From Bidens hawaiensis (Eukaryota; Streptophyta; Magnoliopsida; Asterales; Asteraceae): 64,000 nt of DNA. The notes under the pieces are model-generated. The model had not been told where the DNA came from, ran no database searches, and saw only the letters and a list, made by a program, of their open reading frames with translations. The translations under genes were made by a program, and so were the position numbers. Below, one piece after another: positions 33,884-46,233 of the stretch (the stretch's first letter is position 1; each line of letters begins with the position of its first letter). Location of the stretch: the NCBI GenBank assembly GCA_021521415.1, contig JAIQDT010005011.1, positions 124,001 through 188,000 of the forward strand, written 5' to 3'.

Positions 33884-36800
33884 TGTAACGGTTCCGGCAA
33901 ATTCAGGTATACCCTAGCCGGAATATACTATTTACGTGTTATTTAATACTAAATATATGAATTATAATGTGTTTATACGAGTATATAAGATTCACAGTAC
34001 GAATTATACTCGAATGTACAGCTAGTCGTATTGAAATTACGATTAATTGATTATGCGATCAAACGAGCGATAGTTATTGAAACCTGAATGAATCGAGGGT
34101 TCAATTATAGACGAGATATATGATATTTAGTGATGTTACGGAGTATTAAAGCTTCGGGATAAGTGGATTAAAGCACAGAAAAAGGATTTCGATTTAATAG
34201 TACGTCGGTACGTTAAACGAAACCTTTAATACCAAACCGAGCAAGAGACGATCAATCAAGCCGAAAAAGATGCACGATAATTAATGATATGATGTTTTAA
34301 GTTAATAAACATCATGGTTTAAGTTTTTAAAGTTTTTAAATCGGTTTTATATAAATTTCTTTTTTTAAAGCCGAAAAACGACCGTTTTAAGCCGAATTAG
34401 ACGTTTAACTGAAAAACGAACTGAACCAGATTATCCAAAACATTATCCAGATCACGGAAATCCAAATGAGTGGACTAGATTGAACAAGTGGGTCCCACCC
34501 CACCAATCCTTTAGTCCGATCGGACTTCCCACACACAAACCATTTTCATTTTCTTTTTTTCACACACCCAACTCAACAAACCTTCAACTCTCTCAAACCT
34601 TTGATCAAAAACCCGAGTTTTCAAGCAAGAACACAAGGTAAAAACCGAGTTGTAATCGTGTTTATCTTCCTTTCTTAGGTTTTCTTTCAAGAAAATGAGG
34701 TTTCAAATGAAAAATGGGTGAAAACCCGAGATGAAACCGATTCTTGCATGATCAAGTGATGTATACGGGTTATACAAAGGATCTTGGTCCAAGAAATGAG
34801 TTAAACGAGTCAAAAACGAATTTTTACGGTTAAAATCTTTGTTTTTATATCATAACCGTAACCATGAAAGAAATGGCTTGATCGTGAGTATAACTTGCTT
34901 GGTATTGTGGTATGTTGTTTGTAGGCTCTGTATTTAGTGGTAGATAAGGCGGAAAGATGAGTTTGTAGCTTGTAGTGGCGGAAAACGAAAGGTATATTCG
35001 GTTTTTGTCGGTGTATGTGTTTTTGGACAGATTGTTGGTCGTTTAGAGTTAGGTCACGAAATTTTACAGAGGTGTTAAACACATGGAAATATGAGTTCTG
35101 TGAATTTTTGGTAATTTTTGGATGAAGGATGAATATCTGGTGAATTTAATGCTCGGTTTTGGCCAAAAATGGTGAAAAATAGTTAAATATCATGAAAAAT
35201 TCTGGAAAATTGTGGATAAGCTTTTCATATCATGTATAAGTCACACACAAAATTTGAGGTCTGTTGGAGAAGTCTAAGTAGGCTTTTCGGTTAAACGAGT
35301 TCTAGGGATTTCTAGCTCGGTTTTAGTAAAAATGGCATTTAAAAGAAGATTTTGGTTTTGGAAAAATTACAGGGGACTATGTGGATGGCAGGGGACATCC
35401 AGGAGAAATTTGGGATTTTTCTAAGATCGTTTGGTATTTACGACATATTTAGTGTTTAAATGGTGTTTAAAAATAGATAAGTATATTTTAAATATAAGAA
35501 TTAATTCTGGGAATATTTTTATAAAATTCCCCACTGTTAAAAAGTGATTTGTGCAAAATTTCAAGATCCGAGGGTAAACGGACATTTATTTGTGCTAAAT
35601 GGAACTTAAAAACAAACTTTTAAAGCTTAAAACGAGTAAACCGGCAAAGTTCGCCTAAGCGAGCTGACTGGTGTTTGAAAACCTTAAAAATGGATGATTT
35701 TTATGAAACTAAGTTAATCAAGTAAAAATAAATCATCCGAAAATAATTCGGATGATTTGGGTAATTTTACCCGATTTAACCGTTTCCGGTGTATTAAAGG
35801 CGGAAACGGGCCCCGCGGCCAAACGGGGTGTCTAACCGAGCTCTAATTTCACCACTTTAATTAAAATATCAGTAACAACTATTTTCGGGTCGTATGTGAC
35901 CAAACTCATTTTTTTTTTTAAAACATAAAGACGGATAACAGTGCTAGGCACGCAAAACGAGAAAAACGACTAATAGTAGTTGTGACCTTGGAACTCTAAA
36001 CGACATCACAATCTAAGTCCGGAGAAGTGTTTCTGGGTTAACCTTGCCCCCAGAACGGGTACAGTGCTGGGTTGACAGTGTTCCCAGGTGTACCGATTGA
36101 TAAGATTAAAGATTATAAAAACAATAATTGTATAATAATGATCGTAGGGATCATATTACAGATTGGACGAGTTAATTGATAATGATTGTTGTTACCTGCT
36201 TGCATGTGCTAAGGTGAGTTTTCACGAGCCTCTTTTTACTGAAATGTTTTAAATATTTTCCCGGGGCGGAAAGCATGTTTCTATCAAAATGATTAAGTAC
36301 GTGCTGAACGCATGGAAATGAATGTATTTATATAATGTTTAATGTACGGGAATCGTACGGTAATGTATTGAAATGGTAATTGTTTGAGTTGTTAATATTG
36401 TAAGGTCCCGCAACAGTTTCTGGGGTAACAGAGTTCCCAGAGGTTATTGGAAGTATGTTTCTGGGGTAACAGAGTTCCCAGAGGTTAGTAAATGTGTTTC
36501 TGGGGTAACAGAGTTCCCAGAGGTTATTGGAAGTATGTTTCTGGGGTAACAGAGTTCCCAGAGGTTATTAAATGTGTTTCTGGGGTAACAGAGTTCCCAG
36601 AGGTTATTGGAAGTATGTTTCTGGGGTAACAGAGTTCCCAGAGGTTATTAAATGTGTTTCTGGGGTAACAGAGTTCCCAGAGGTTATTGGAAGTATGTTT
36701 TTGGGGTAACAGAGTTCCCAGAGGTTATTAAATGTATTTATGGGTTGACAGTGTCCCCAGATAATATTATATTATGATATGGATTTATCATGGTTTACTA

Positions 36801-37122
36801 AAATTGTGAAACTCACCAACTATTCGTAGTTGACCCGTTTTCTCACATGCTTTTCAGGTACAACTAAGATAAAGTGATTGATTACGTGCTAAGTGCTTGA
36901 TGTTTGTAAAGTTTGCGTGCTGGACGTTAGAATACATTATAACAGATAGAATTATGAATCGTATTGTACGATGTGTGTATCACCTAGACGGTAATGAAAA
37001 ATGAGATAATGTAATTTTGAAGTATATTAATGCATTCGGTTTTCTTTATAAACAATGTGGTTGATATCATGGGTGTCTGTCGCATCCCGTTTACGTTTCC
37101 GCTGCGGTCACGGGGTGTTACA
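33884..37122 (+). repeat. 5' LTR of the 11.9-kb gypsy element
   Basis: TGTAACGGTTCC to GGGGTGTTACA, perfect TGTAAC/GTTACA ends. By eye about 26 single-base differences and no length difference from the 3' LTR. Contains a tandem stem-loop array (36414-36760). Confidence 0.96.
36414..36760 (+). repeat. Tandem stem-loop repeat in the 5' LTR
   Basis: Eight units of alternating 41 and 39 bp, each starting GTTTCTGGGGTAACAG, continuing AGTTCCCAGAGG and ending in TTATTGGAAGTAT or TTATTAAATGT, then a diverged ninth unit (ATTTATGGGTTGACAG). CTGGG and CCCAG in every unit can pair across a short loop. Two more diverged units occur near 36030-36090. Confidence 0.93.
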
Positions 37123-37126
37123 GAAC

Positions 37127-37140
37127 TTGGTATCAGAGCC
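37127..37140 (+). other. Primer-binding site of the 11.9-kb gypsy element
   Basis: TTGGTATCAGAGCC, a few bases after the LTR end, complementary to initiator tRNA-Met. Confidence 0.9.
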
Positions 37141-39960
37141 ATTGGTTATAAAAGAATTAGGATGTCTTTAAAAGATACCTAAAATATAACCAGTAGCTCA
37201 AGTGTTATAGGATCTGAATATCAACTAATAATTTATAGTGACGAGGTCTGGATGAACTTGGATGGACAAGTGAGTTATTATGGTCCGGAACATAATAACA
37301 GACTTGTCCGCACGAGGGAATTCAGGGGAAGTCACGGGGTACATTAATAGGTAAAAATGGCAACATATGTGTACAGTATATAATATTATTTATATGTGCT
37401 AATGTGTATATATATATACACGTGTGCATATCTTGGGGGTTCAAGTATTGGGAAATAAGACCCGGATAAGGAACCGGGGGATGTGATAATAAAAAGTACC
37501 GAGGATGCTGAAATTTCTAGAGCATCGGTTGGTGATAAGTCGGACTTATCGGGTTATAGTTATGATGGTACCAAGTCAAATCTCCCGTTTGACATTAACC
37601 AGAAATGTCTAGTAACCGTCACTCCCAACCAAAATTTGATAAATCCCATACCCTACCAACACCGGTACCCGCCTATTCTAATAACTTCCTATGTTATCCT
37701 TACATCCGTTAGATGTTTACACCCATGTAGGCTCGAATAGAATGATTACCTATACACAAAGAAGTGTTGGAATCATTATGGCATAGTTGGTTGCTCGTAC
37801 GTAGGAGGTATACTGTGTATGCCGGATATACGAATAGACACGGATATTATAACTCCGTGGTACGTAATCGTTTGGTGCTCATGGTGAGCATGTATCGGTT
37901 ATGCTGACATGCAAAAGGATATTGAAATCAAGCATATTAAACATTGATCTTTGTTGAGAAAGGTCTATATGTCAGTTGGTGACAAGGGTTATGAAACATA
38001 TTTAAACGTTAACCGATGTCAGGTTAAGTCCATATGTTATTATATTTGTGGGACATATATACTAGATGCCGGTATGTGTAATATATGTGATAATATTTGG
38101 TGTGTATGTGTACCTGTTGTTATGATTGAGCTGGTAACGAGTTATATGGTGAGATTAGTATTGATTACTGCGTACGGGATGAGTACGGCAGAATGACATA
38201 AAAAGAGTAACTCCAATGATGGAGATTGATATGATTCAGTTGATTGCTCAAGGATAGCAGATGATGATACCGAATGTAGTATCACAGATCACTGCTAGTG
38301 CTGATGCAAATGTGAATGCAGAATTATAGATCGAGCAATCACATGATTATGAATATTTCAATTCTTAGTGGTATTACTAAGAGTGATAACGTCCCACCGA
38401 ATGCCATTATGACTACAAGTGTTAGTTATATACTAAACATGAATAGTAGTCGTAATGAATTAGATCCGGTATGAAGGATATGTTTGTTGTTTGTGGTAAG
38501 GAAATTATTAATAGTTTACTGATGGTAAAGGGAGGAATAGATTAGCGAGTGGATAGAAAAGATCGAAATGGTTAAGGATATTGGTAAGAGTCTAGAATAT
38601 TGTGTAGTGAAATATGCTACAGATATGTTGGTAGATTATGTTGTATCGTAATGGAACACGATGGTACAAAAATTATAGTTGGAAAATTATTACTCAGATG
38701 ATATGGTCAGGATTTAAAATTCTAGTACCGGAGCACTCTTATTCGAGTAATTGAGTTCAGAGATTTGAAACTGAGCTATGAAAGATAGAAATGTTGTGTG
38801 CTGATCACTTAGAAAGCGCTAATCGTTTAAAGGAATTGTCATGTCTGGTAACATGACTAATTACTCCTGAAACTAAGCGAAGTAAGTGCAATATTGGGGA
38901 CTAACTCCATCGATAAGGAGTATAGTCAAACCTGTAAAATATACAACCTTTGGAAGGGTTGTGTCGCAAACCAGCATTGATATATTTGATTCTATGGGAA
39001 GGGGAATGAAAGGACGTTAGGTGAAACGTCGAGTGTTAAAGAAGGGAAATGGTAAAGGTATAGTGCAAGATAGACTTGCGAATAAGTAGGTACGTCCTAC
39101 AACCCAGAATTATACTAAGACTAGTTCTGTTGCGAAAACATGAACCGCATAAAGAGTCCTTCCTTAAATGTGGAAAATATGGTTATCGGCAGGATGAAGA
39201 ATGTCGGGTGATAGTAGGCCACAGGTGTGGTAGAGATAGACGTAATGTCCCAATTGTAGAACCAATTGAAGCCATGTGAACTGGCAACCCCAACTCATTC
39301 GTGTACAACCACTCCGAATCCAACAACTTCAATAACAATCCACCCAAAGAAATCAAATTATGCCAAACAGTTGTATTTGCTATGAATGTGGCAGTACAGA
39401 ACGTTTCAAGAGAAATTGCCCAAAGTTGAACCAAGGTGTAGTTGGAAGACGAACCTCATGACAAGCATCAACCTCTGATCAAGCAAGGAGCCGTGCTTTT
39501 GTGAGTAATACGAATAAAGCACGTCATGATCCAAAGGTGGTATTAAGTATGTTGTAGTTTCAAATCAATAGGCACCAGTGATTTTTTTTACGGTCGTCGA
39601 TAGTAGTTAATTCCTGTTAATCTCCTACCCTTTGGAAAGATACCGATTAGTGAAACTATAGAACCCTATGCTGTAGAATCGCTAACGGTAAATCCCTAAT
39701 GGTTAACTAAATTGTTCGAATTGTCCTATTATTCTGAACGATTAACCTTTCCCTATTGACCTACGACCAACAAAGTTAAGAAGTTTTGACGTAATAGTTA
39801 ACATGGATTGGCTAACTCAATATGAAGCTGAGATTAAATAGGAAAAGAAGATGATTAGAAGCTCTCTTTCGGACGATGAAGCGATTAGATACAGAGAAAA
39901 GTGTACGGTATTATGTTACCACTCTAATCTCATCTTGAGATGTTATAATATTTAATACAA
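37141..39960 (+). pseudogene. Degraded leader, gag and protease region of the gypsy element
   Basis: Little can be read before 39360. At 39378-39419 a Gag zinc knuckle survives as CYECGSTERFKRNC: the CX2CX4HX4C pattern with Arg in place of the metal-binding His (codon 39402-39404). Near 39785-39820 a trace of the protease end remains (SFDVIV then MDWLTQYEAEI). The rest has stops every few dozen codons in all frames. Confidence 0.7.
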
Positions 39961-39966
39961 GAAGAC

Positions 39967-40860
39967 GTGGTGTATTTAACAAACGTGATTGCCAAAGTAT
40001 TTAAAAGAAAACATATAGAAGATATCCCGGTGGTGCGCAAATTTCCACAAGTTTTCCCAGAAGAACTTCCTGGATTACCGCCAACCCGACAGGTCGAATT
40101 CAGAATCGATTTAATACCTCAAGCTGGCCCTGTTGCTAAAGCATCTTACCGACTTGCACCATCCGAGGTGCAAGAATTATCCAATCAGTTACAAGAATTG
40201 TTGGATAAGATTTTATACGACCTAGTTAGTCACCATGGGGTGCACCAGTTTTAAATGGGTAAATGAAGGACGGAAGTGTTAGGATATGTGTTGATTAGGG
40301 AGAATTGAGTAAAGTGACGATCAAGAGTAGGTGCTCACTTCTTCGAAGTGAATGATCTGTTTAACCAACTGCAAGGGACGATTTATTTTTAGAAAAATTG
40401 ATCTTGGATATAGTTATCACCAAATGAGAGATCCAAGAGGAAGACGTTGCAACAACAGTGTTTCGGACTCGCTACGGCCATTATGAATTCTTAATTATGC
40501 CTTTCGGGCTAACAAATGCGCCGGCAGCATTCATGGAACTCATGAACCGAGTCTGTAACTTTATTTTGACAAATTTGTCATAACATTCATTGATGATATT
40601 TTAATATATTCGCAACATAAAGAAGAGCACGAGCGATGATTAAGGAAAATTGTGGAAGTGTTAAAGCAAGATGAGCTATACGCGAAGTTTTCGAAATGTG
40701 ATTTTGAATAAAGAGGGCATAATCCCTTGGTCATGTTGTAAAGCAACAAGGATTTCACATAGAACCAAATAAGATAGAAACCATTAAAATTGTGCCAAGC
40801 ACCGATTTTAAGTCTCCCCGATGGAGACGATGGATTTGTCGCGTATTGTGACGCGTCGCG
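39967..40860 (+). pseudogene. Degraded gypsy reverse transcriptase
   Basis: [20 protein letters not shown] and [20 protein letters not shown] mark the RT start, open until 40252-40254. After frame changes, [20 protein letters not shown] and [12 protein letters not shown] are legible near 40465-40555, then FIDDILIYS in broken form near 40590. Multiple stops and shifts; not functional. Confidence 0.88.
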
Positions 40861-40876
40861 TAGAAGGGTATGATGC

Positions 40877-41180
40877 GTGACGCAGTATAATAAGGTTATA
40901 GCCTATGCTTCTCGACAGTTAAAAATACACGAGAAAAATTACACTACTCATGACTTAGAACTGGGAGCAGTTATCTATGCACTTAAAATGTGGAGACATT
41001 GTCTCTACGATACAAAGTGCACCATCTTCACCGATCATAAAAGTTTGCATCACATATTCGATCAGAAAGAACTAAATATGAGGCAACGAAGATGGGTTGA
41101 GTTGTTAAACAATTATGACTGTGACATCCGTTACCACCCGGCAGGGCTAACGTCGTAACCGATGCCTTGAGTAGGAAAGA
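40877..41180 (+). pseudogene. Gypsy RNase H remnant
   Basis: [40 protein letters not shown] and [20 protein letters not shown] form the gypsy RNase H. The frame then breaks near 41156, and the next frame reads VTDALSRKD, the usual end of the domain. The first catalytic Asp region upstream (DGFVAYCDAS type, about 40825-40860) is in another frame. This is the best-preserved stretch of the internal region. Confidence 0.88.
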
Positions 41181-42519
41181 TCGGGTTAAGCCATTGCGAA
41201 TGAGGGCGTTGGGGATGATAGTCCAGTCGAACTTTTCGGATCTGATTCGAGTCGCTCAACGTGAGGCGTTGAAAGAGAGACAATTGGAAAAGGAGGAACT
41301 TTACGGCAATGAGGAGAATTTCGAACATCGCGTGGACTAAATTCTCTACTTCAAAAATCGGGTTTGGATCCCGACCCATCCATGACCTTCATGAATTAAT
41401 CATTGACGAAGCGCATAGATCGAAATAATCCATACATCCGGGATCGGATTTGACTATTGATGATGCGAATATCTGAAAGGATTTTATTAATGGCCGAGTT
41501 TGGAGAAAGATATGGTTACGTATGTTGGTGAATATTTAAGTTGTGCAATAGATAAGGCTGCATACCGAAAACCCTTGGGAACGCCACAATAACAGAAAAG
41601 TCGCCAATGATAGTGGGAATAAATTACATTGGATTTCGGGATGCAAATTCCCAAGATATATCAAAGGCATGAGGAAAATTGGGTAATCGCGGATCGATTA
41701 ACCAATCCTCGCATTCATTCCAATCTATGACAATTACCACAATGAATTCTTGCCTAAATTTCCTGATGGTAAAATGGTATCTCGTCGTGGAGTGCCATTT
41801 TCAATTATCTCAGATCAAAATAGTCACCCTACTTCCATTATTGGAAGGCGGGGAAGGAAGCATCGAGAGCTTGAAGCTTTTATGGGTGAAGTAATTATCA
41901 CCAGTTTGTTAAATTGAAAATGGGCGTCAATCAAGCCATAAGATTGGAATTGATTCGAGAAACAACCAATCGGATTTATAATATTTAAGACAAATTGAAA
42001 GCAGCGCGTAATTGGCAAAGGAGTTATGCCAACATTCAAAGGAAACCATTGTCGCCGGAAAGGGGTGACAAGGTATTTTAAGGCATCACCTTAGAGAGGT
42101 GATATGAAGTTTGACAAAACCGAAAATAGCCTCTAGATAAATTGGACCCCATGAGAACTATCTCCATGGTTAGTCATTTAGTTTATCAATTAAAGTACTC
42201 CAGGGGCTAAGTACTGTACATGATATTTTGCCATGTATACGGATTGAAAAGTGCCTAAGCGATGAGGCAACGAAAGTACTAGTAATAGAAGTACTCGTAG
42301 AAGACATGTTTGATATCATAACTAATTCCGTAGAGATAGTAGACGGGAAAACTAAACAGTTTGGACATACCAAGCGTTATTAATTAAGATTAAGTGGAAA
42401 TTCACAGCGAGGACCAGATTATACTTGGTAACGCGAGGGTGAATTCTGAAGGAAAAACCTCCCACATTTCTCTCGAAAGGAGATAGTGGGCGTGTAAAAT
42501 TTCGAGGACGAAATTTCTT
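41180..42519 (+). pseudogene. Gypsy integrase and chromodomain remnant
   Basis: Fragments only: an integrase core trace around 41480-41840, the C-terminal tail in pieces (RLELIRETTNRIYNI, SYANIQRKPLSPERGDKVF at about 41935-42080) and a chromodomain-like end (about 42290-42500: SVEIVDGKTKQF, RGPDYTW). Frames change repeatedly and stops are frequent. Confidence 0.75.
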
Positions 42520-42532
42520 AACGGGGGGAGAA
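42520..42532 (+). other. Polypurine tract of the 11.9-kb gypsy element
   Basis: AACGGGGGGAGAA directly before the 3' LTR start TGTAACGG. Confidence 0.9.
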
Positions 42533-45500
42533 TGTAACGGTTCCGGCAAATTCAGGTATACCCTAGCCGGAATATACTATTTACGTGTTATTTAATACTA
42601 AATATATGAATTATAATGTGTTTATACGAGTATATAAGATTCACAGTACGAATTATACTCGAATGTACAGCTAGTCGTATTGAAATTATGATTAATTGAT
42701 TATGCGATCAAACGAGCGATAGTTATTGAAACCCGAATGAATCGAGGGTTCAATTATAGACGAGATATATGATATTTAGTGATGTTACGAAGTATTAAAG
42801 CTTCGGGATAAGTGGATTAAAGCACAGAAAAAGGATTTCGATTTAATAGTACGTCGGTACGTTAAACGAAACCTTTAATACCAAACCGAGCAAGAGACGA
42901 TCGATCAAGACGAAAAAGATGCACGATAATTAATGATATGATGTTTTAAGTTAATAAACATCATGGTTTAAGTTTTTAAAGTTTTTAAATCGGTTTTATA
43001 TAAATTTCTTTTTTTAAAGCCGAAAAACGCCCGTTTTAAGCCGAATTAGACGTTTAACTGAAAAACGAACTGAACCAGATTATCCAAAACATTATCCAGA
43101 TCACGGAAATCCAAATGAGTGGACTAGATTGAACAAGTGGGTCCCACCCCACCCATCCTTTAGTCCGATCGGACTTCCCACACACAAACCATTTTCATTT
43201 TCTTTTTTTCACACACCCAACTCAACAAACCTTCAACTCTCTCAAACCTTTGATCAAAAACCCGAGTTTTCAAGCAAGAACACAAGGTAAAAACCGAGTT
43301 GTAATCGTGTTTATCTTCCTTTCTTAGGTTTTCTTTCAAGAAAATGAGGTTTCAAATGAAAAATGGGTGAAAACCCGAGATGAAACCGATTCTTGCATGA
43401 TCAAGTGATGTATACGGGTTATACAAAGGATCTTGGTCCAAGAAATGAGTTAAACGAGTCAAAAACGAATTTTTACGGTTAAAATCTTTGTTTTTATATC
43501 ATAACCGTAACCATGAAAGAAATGGCTTGATCGTGAGTATAACTTGCTTGGTATTGTGGTATGTTGTTTGTAGGCTCTGTATTTAGTGGTAGATAAGGCG
43601 GAAAGATGAGTTTGTAGCTTGTAGTGGCGGAAAACGAAAGGTATATTCGGTTTTTGTCGGTGTATGTGTTTTTAGACAGATTGTTGGTCGTTTAGAGTTA
43701 GGTCACGAAATTTTACAGAGGTGTTAAACACATGGAAATATGAGTTCTGTGAAGTTTTGGTAATTTTTGGATGAAGGATGAATATCTGGTGAATTTAATG
43801 CTCGGTTTTGTCCAAAAATGGTGAAAAATAGATAAATATCATGAAAAATTCTAGAAAATTGTGGATAAGCTATTCATATCATATATAAGTCACACACAAA
43901 ATTTTAGGTCTGTTGGAGAAGTCTAAGTAGGCTTTTCGGTTAAACAAGTTCTAGGGATTTCTAGCTCGGTTTTAGTAAAAATGGCATTTAAAAGAAGATT
44001 TTGGTTTTGGAAAAATTACAGGGGACTATGTGGATGGCAGGGGACATCCAGGAGAAATTTGGGATTTTTCTAAGATCGTTTGGTATTTACGACATATTTA
44101 GTGTTTAAATGATGTTTAAAAATAGATAAGTATATTTTAAATATAAGAATTAATTCTGGGAATATTTTTATAAAATTCCCCACTGTTAAAAAGTGATTTG
44201 TGCAAAATTTCAAGATCCGAGGGTAAACGGACATTTATTTGTGCTAAATGGAACTTAAAAACAAACTTTTAAAGCTTAAAACGAGTAAACCGGCAAAGTT
44301 CGCCTAAGCGAGCTGACTGGTGTTTGAAAACCTTAAAAATGGATGATTTTTATGAAACTAAGTTAATCAAGTAAAAATAAATCATCCGAAAATAATTCGG
44401 ATGATTTGGGTAATTTTACCCGATTTAACCGTTTCCGGTGTATTAAAGGCGGAAACGGGCCCCGCGGCCAAACGGGGTGTCAAACCGAGCTCTAATTTCA
44501 CCACTTTAATTAAAATATCAGTAACAACTATTTTCGGGTCGTATGTGACCAAACTCATTTTTTTTTTGAAAACATAAAGACGGATAACAGTGCTAGGCAC
44601 GCAAAACGAGAAAAACGACTAATAGTAGTTGTGACCTTGGAACTCTAAACGACATCACAATCTAAGTCCGGAGAAGTGTTTCTGGGTTAACCTTGCCCCC
44701 AGAACGGGTACAGTGCTGGGTTAACAGTGTCCCCAGGTGTACCGATTGATAAGATTAAAGATTATAAAAACAATAATTGTATAATAATGATCGTAGGGAT
44801 CATATTACAGATTGGACGAGTTAATTGATAATGATTGTTGTTACCTGCTTGCATGTGCTAAGGTGAGTTTTCACGAGCCCCTTTTTACTGAAATGTTTTA
44901 AATATTTTCCCGGGGCGGAAAGCATGTTTCTATCAAAATGATTAAGTACGTGCTGAACGCATGGAAATGAATGTATTTATATAATGTTTAATGTACGGGA
45001 ATCGTACGGTAATGTATTGAAATGGTAATTGTTTGAGTTGTTAATATTGTAAGGTCCCGCAACAGTTTCTGGGGTAACAGAGTTCCCAGAGGTTATTGGA
45101 AGTATGTTTCTGGGGTAACAGAGTTCCCAGAGGTTAGTAAATGTGTTTCTGGGGTAACAGAGTTCCCAGAGGTTATTGGAAGTATGTTTCTGGGGTAACA
45201 GAGTTCCCAGAGGTTATTAAATGTGTTTATGGGTTAACAGAGTTCCCAGAGGTTATTGGAAGTATGTTTCTGGGGTAACAGAGTTCCCAGAGGTTATTAA
45301 ATGTGTTTCTGGGGTAACAGAGTTCCCAGAGGTTATTGGAAGTATGTTTTTGGGGTAACAGAGTTCCCAGAGGTTATTAAATGTATTTATGGGTTGACAG
45401 TGTCCCCAGATAATATTATATTATGATATGGATTTATCATGGTTTACTAAAATTGTGAAACTCACCAACTATTCGTAGTTGACCCGTTTTCTCACATGCT

Positions 45501-45771
45501 TTTCAGGTACAACTAAGATAAAGTGATTGATTACGTGCTAAGTGCTTGATGTTTGTAAAGTTTGCGTGCTGGACGTTAGAATACATTATAACAGATAGAA
45601 TTATGAATCGTATTGTACGATGTGTGTATCACCTAGACGGTAATGAAAAATGAGATAATGTAATTTTGAAGTATATTAATGCATTCGGTTTTCTTTATAA
45701 ACAATGTGGTTGATATCAGGGGTGTCTGTCGCATCCCGTTTACGTTTCCCCTGCGGTCACGGGGTGTTACA
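42533..45771 (+). repeat. 3' LTR of the 11.9-kb gypsy element
   Basis: Same ends and same 3,239-bp length as the 5' LTR. It has its own copy of the stem-loop array (45063-45409) with the same number of units; unit 5 differs (TTTATGGGTTAACAG). Confidence 0.96.
45063..45409 (+). repeat. Tandem stem-loop repeat in the 3' LTR
   Basis: Eight units alternating 41/39 bp, as in the 5' LTR array, ending in the diverged ATTTATGGGTTGACAG unit. Confidence 0.93.
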
Positions 45772-46016
45772 GTATCATTGCTGAACTAGAATACAAAGAA
45801 AATGCCGGTCACTATGTACTGAAAAATTCTGATGGAAAAGTTCTGGCTATAATCAAGAAAGATGCAGATTTGACCTACTTGCATAATGAAGACCTGATGG
45901 ATATAAGAGATTTGGTGATTCCAGAAGGGCACATTCACTACCAAATTCTCAATATCTTTAGGAAAAGAGTTGCATCTGTAATAGCAATGAGAAGACAAGC
46001 TGTCTACAATGAATGA
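45772..46016 (+). pseudogene. Retroelement ORF of unknown function, 3' part
   Basis: Starts with the right GTATC duplication and continues the interrupted frame: LEYKENAGHYVLKNSDGKVL, IIKKDADLTYLHNEDLMDIR, EGHIHYQILNIFRKRVASVI, ending at stop 46014-46016. With the gypsy element and one GTATC removed, the frame is continuous with that ending at 33883, so the ORF was intact at this point when the gypsy arrived. No recognised domain. About 175 bases later come the PPT and LTR. Confidence 0.7.
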
Positions 46017-46189
46017 AAAAGACAAAATTCCTATAATAGGCTTTCTTATGTAATGTCTTCGGACAGCTTTTGAATATGTAATTTGTTTATGTCATTTGAA
46101 TATGTAATTTGACTTTGAATTTGATGTGTATCTTTTACTAAGTGTAAGTAACCTTAGAAATTTTTTGGGTCAGCTGAGGTGTTCCAATC

Positions 46190-46233
46190 TAGGGGGAGAT
46201 TGTTGAGTCAAACAATTGACCTAAGGGGGAGAT
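46190..46233 (+). other. Duplicated polypurine tract
   Basis: AGGGGGAGAT followed by TGTTGAGTC occurs twice, 33 bases apart (LTR-like starts at 46201 and 46234). Multiple PPT-like signatures before the 3' LTR are described for Sireviruses (copia), which fits but does not prove that origin. Confidence 0.8.

Larger units (their letters stand above)
33884..45771 (+). mobile_element. Complete-length Ty3/gypsy (chromovirus) insertion, 11.9 kb
   Basis: Two LTRs of 3,239 bp each (33884-37122 and 42533-45771), PBS at 37127-37140, PPT at 42520-42532, TSD GTATC on both sides. Internal region 5.4 kb. Remnants of gag knuckle, protease, RT, RNase H, integrase and chromodomain occur in the normal gypsy order but are full of stops and frameshifts. 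The tail and RT are of chromovirus (Tekay/Del-like) type. The structure looks young at its ends and old in its middle. Confidence 0.95.

Noticed and set aside
34810..35082. Minus-strand ORF inside the gypsy 5' LTR
   Set aside because: Antisense to LTR sequence, no family resemblance; a chance ORF.
36414..36760. CRISPR-like or centromeric satellite interpretation of the 41/39-bp array
   Set aside because: Units are contiguous without unique spacers and are confined to the two LTRs of one element in a plant genome.
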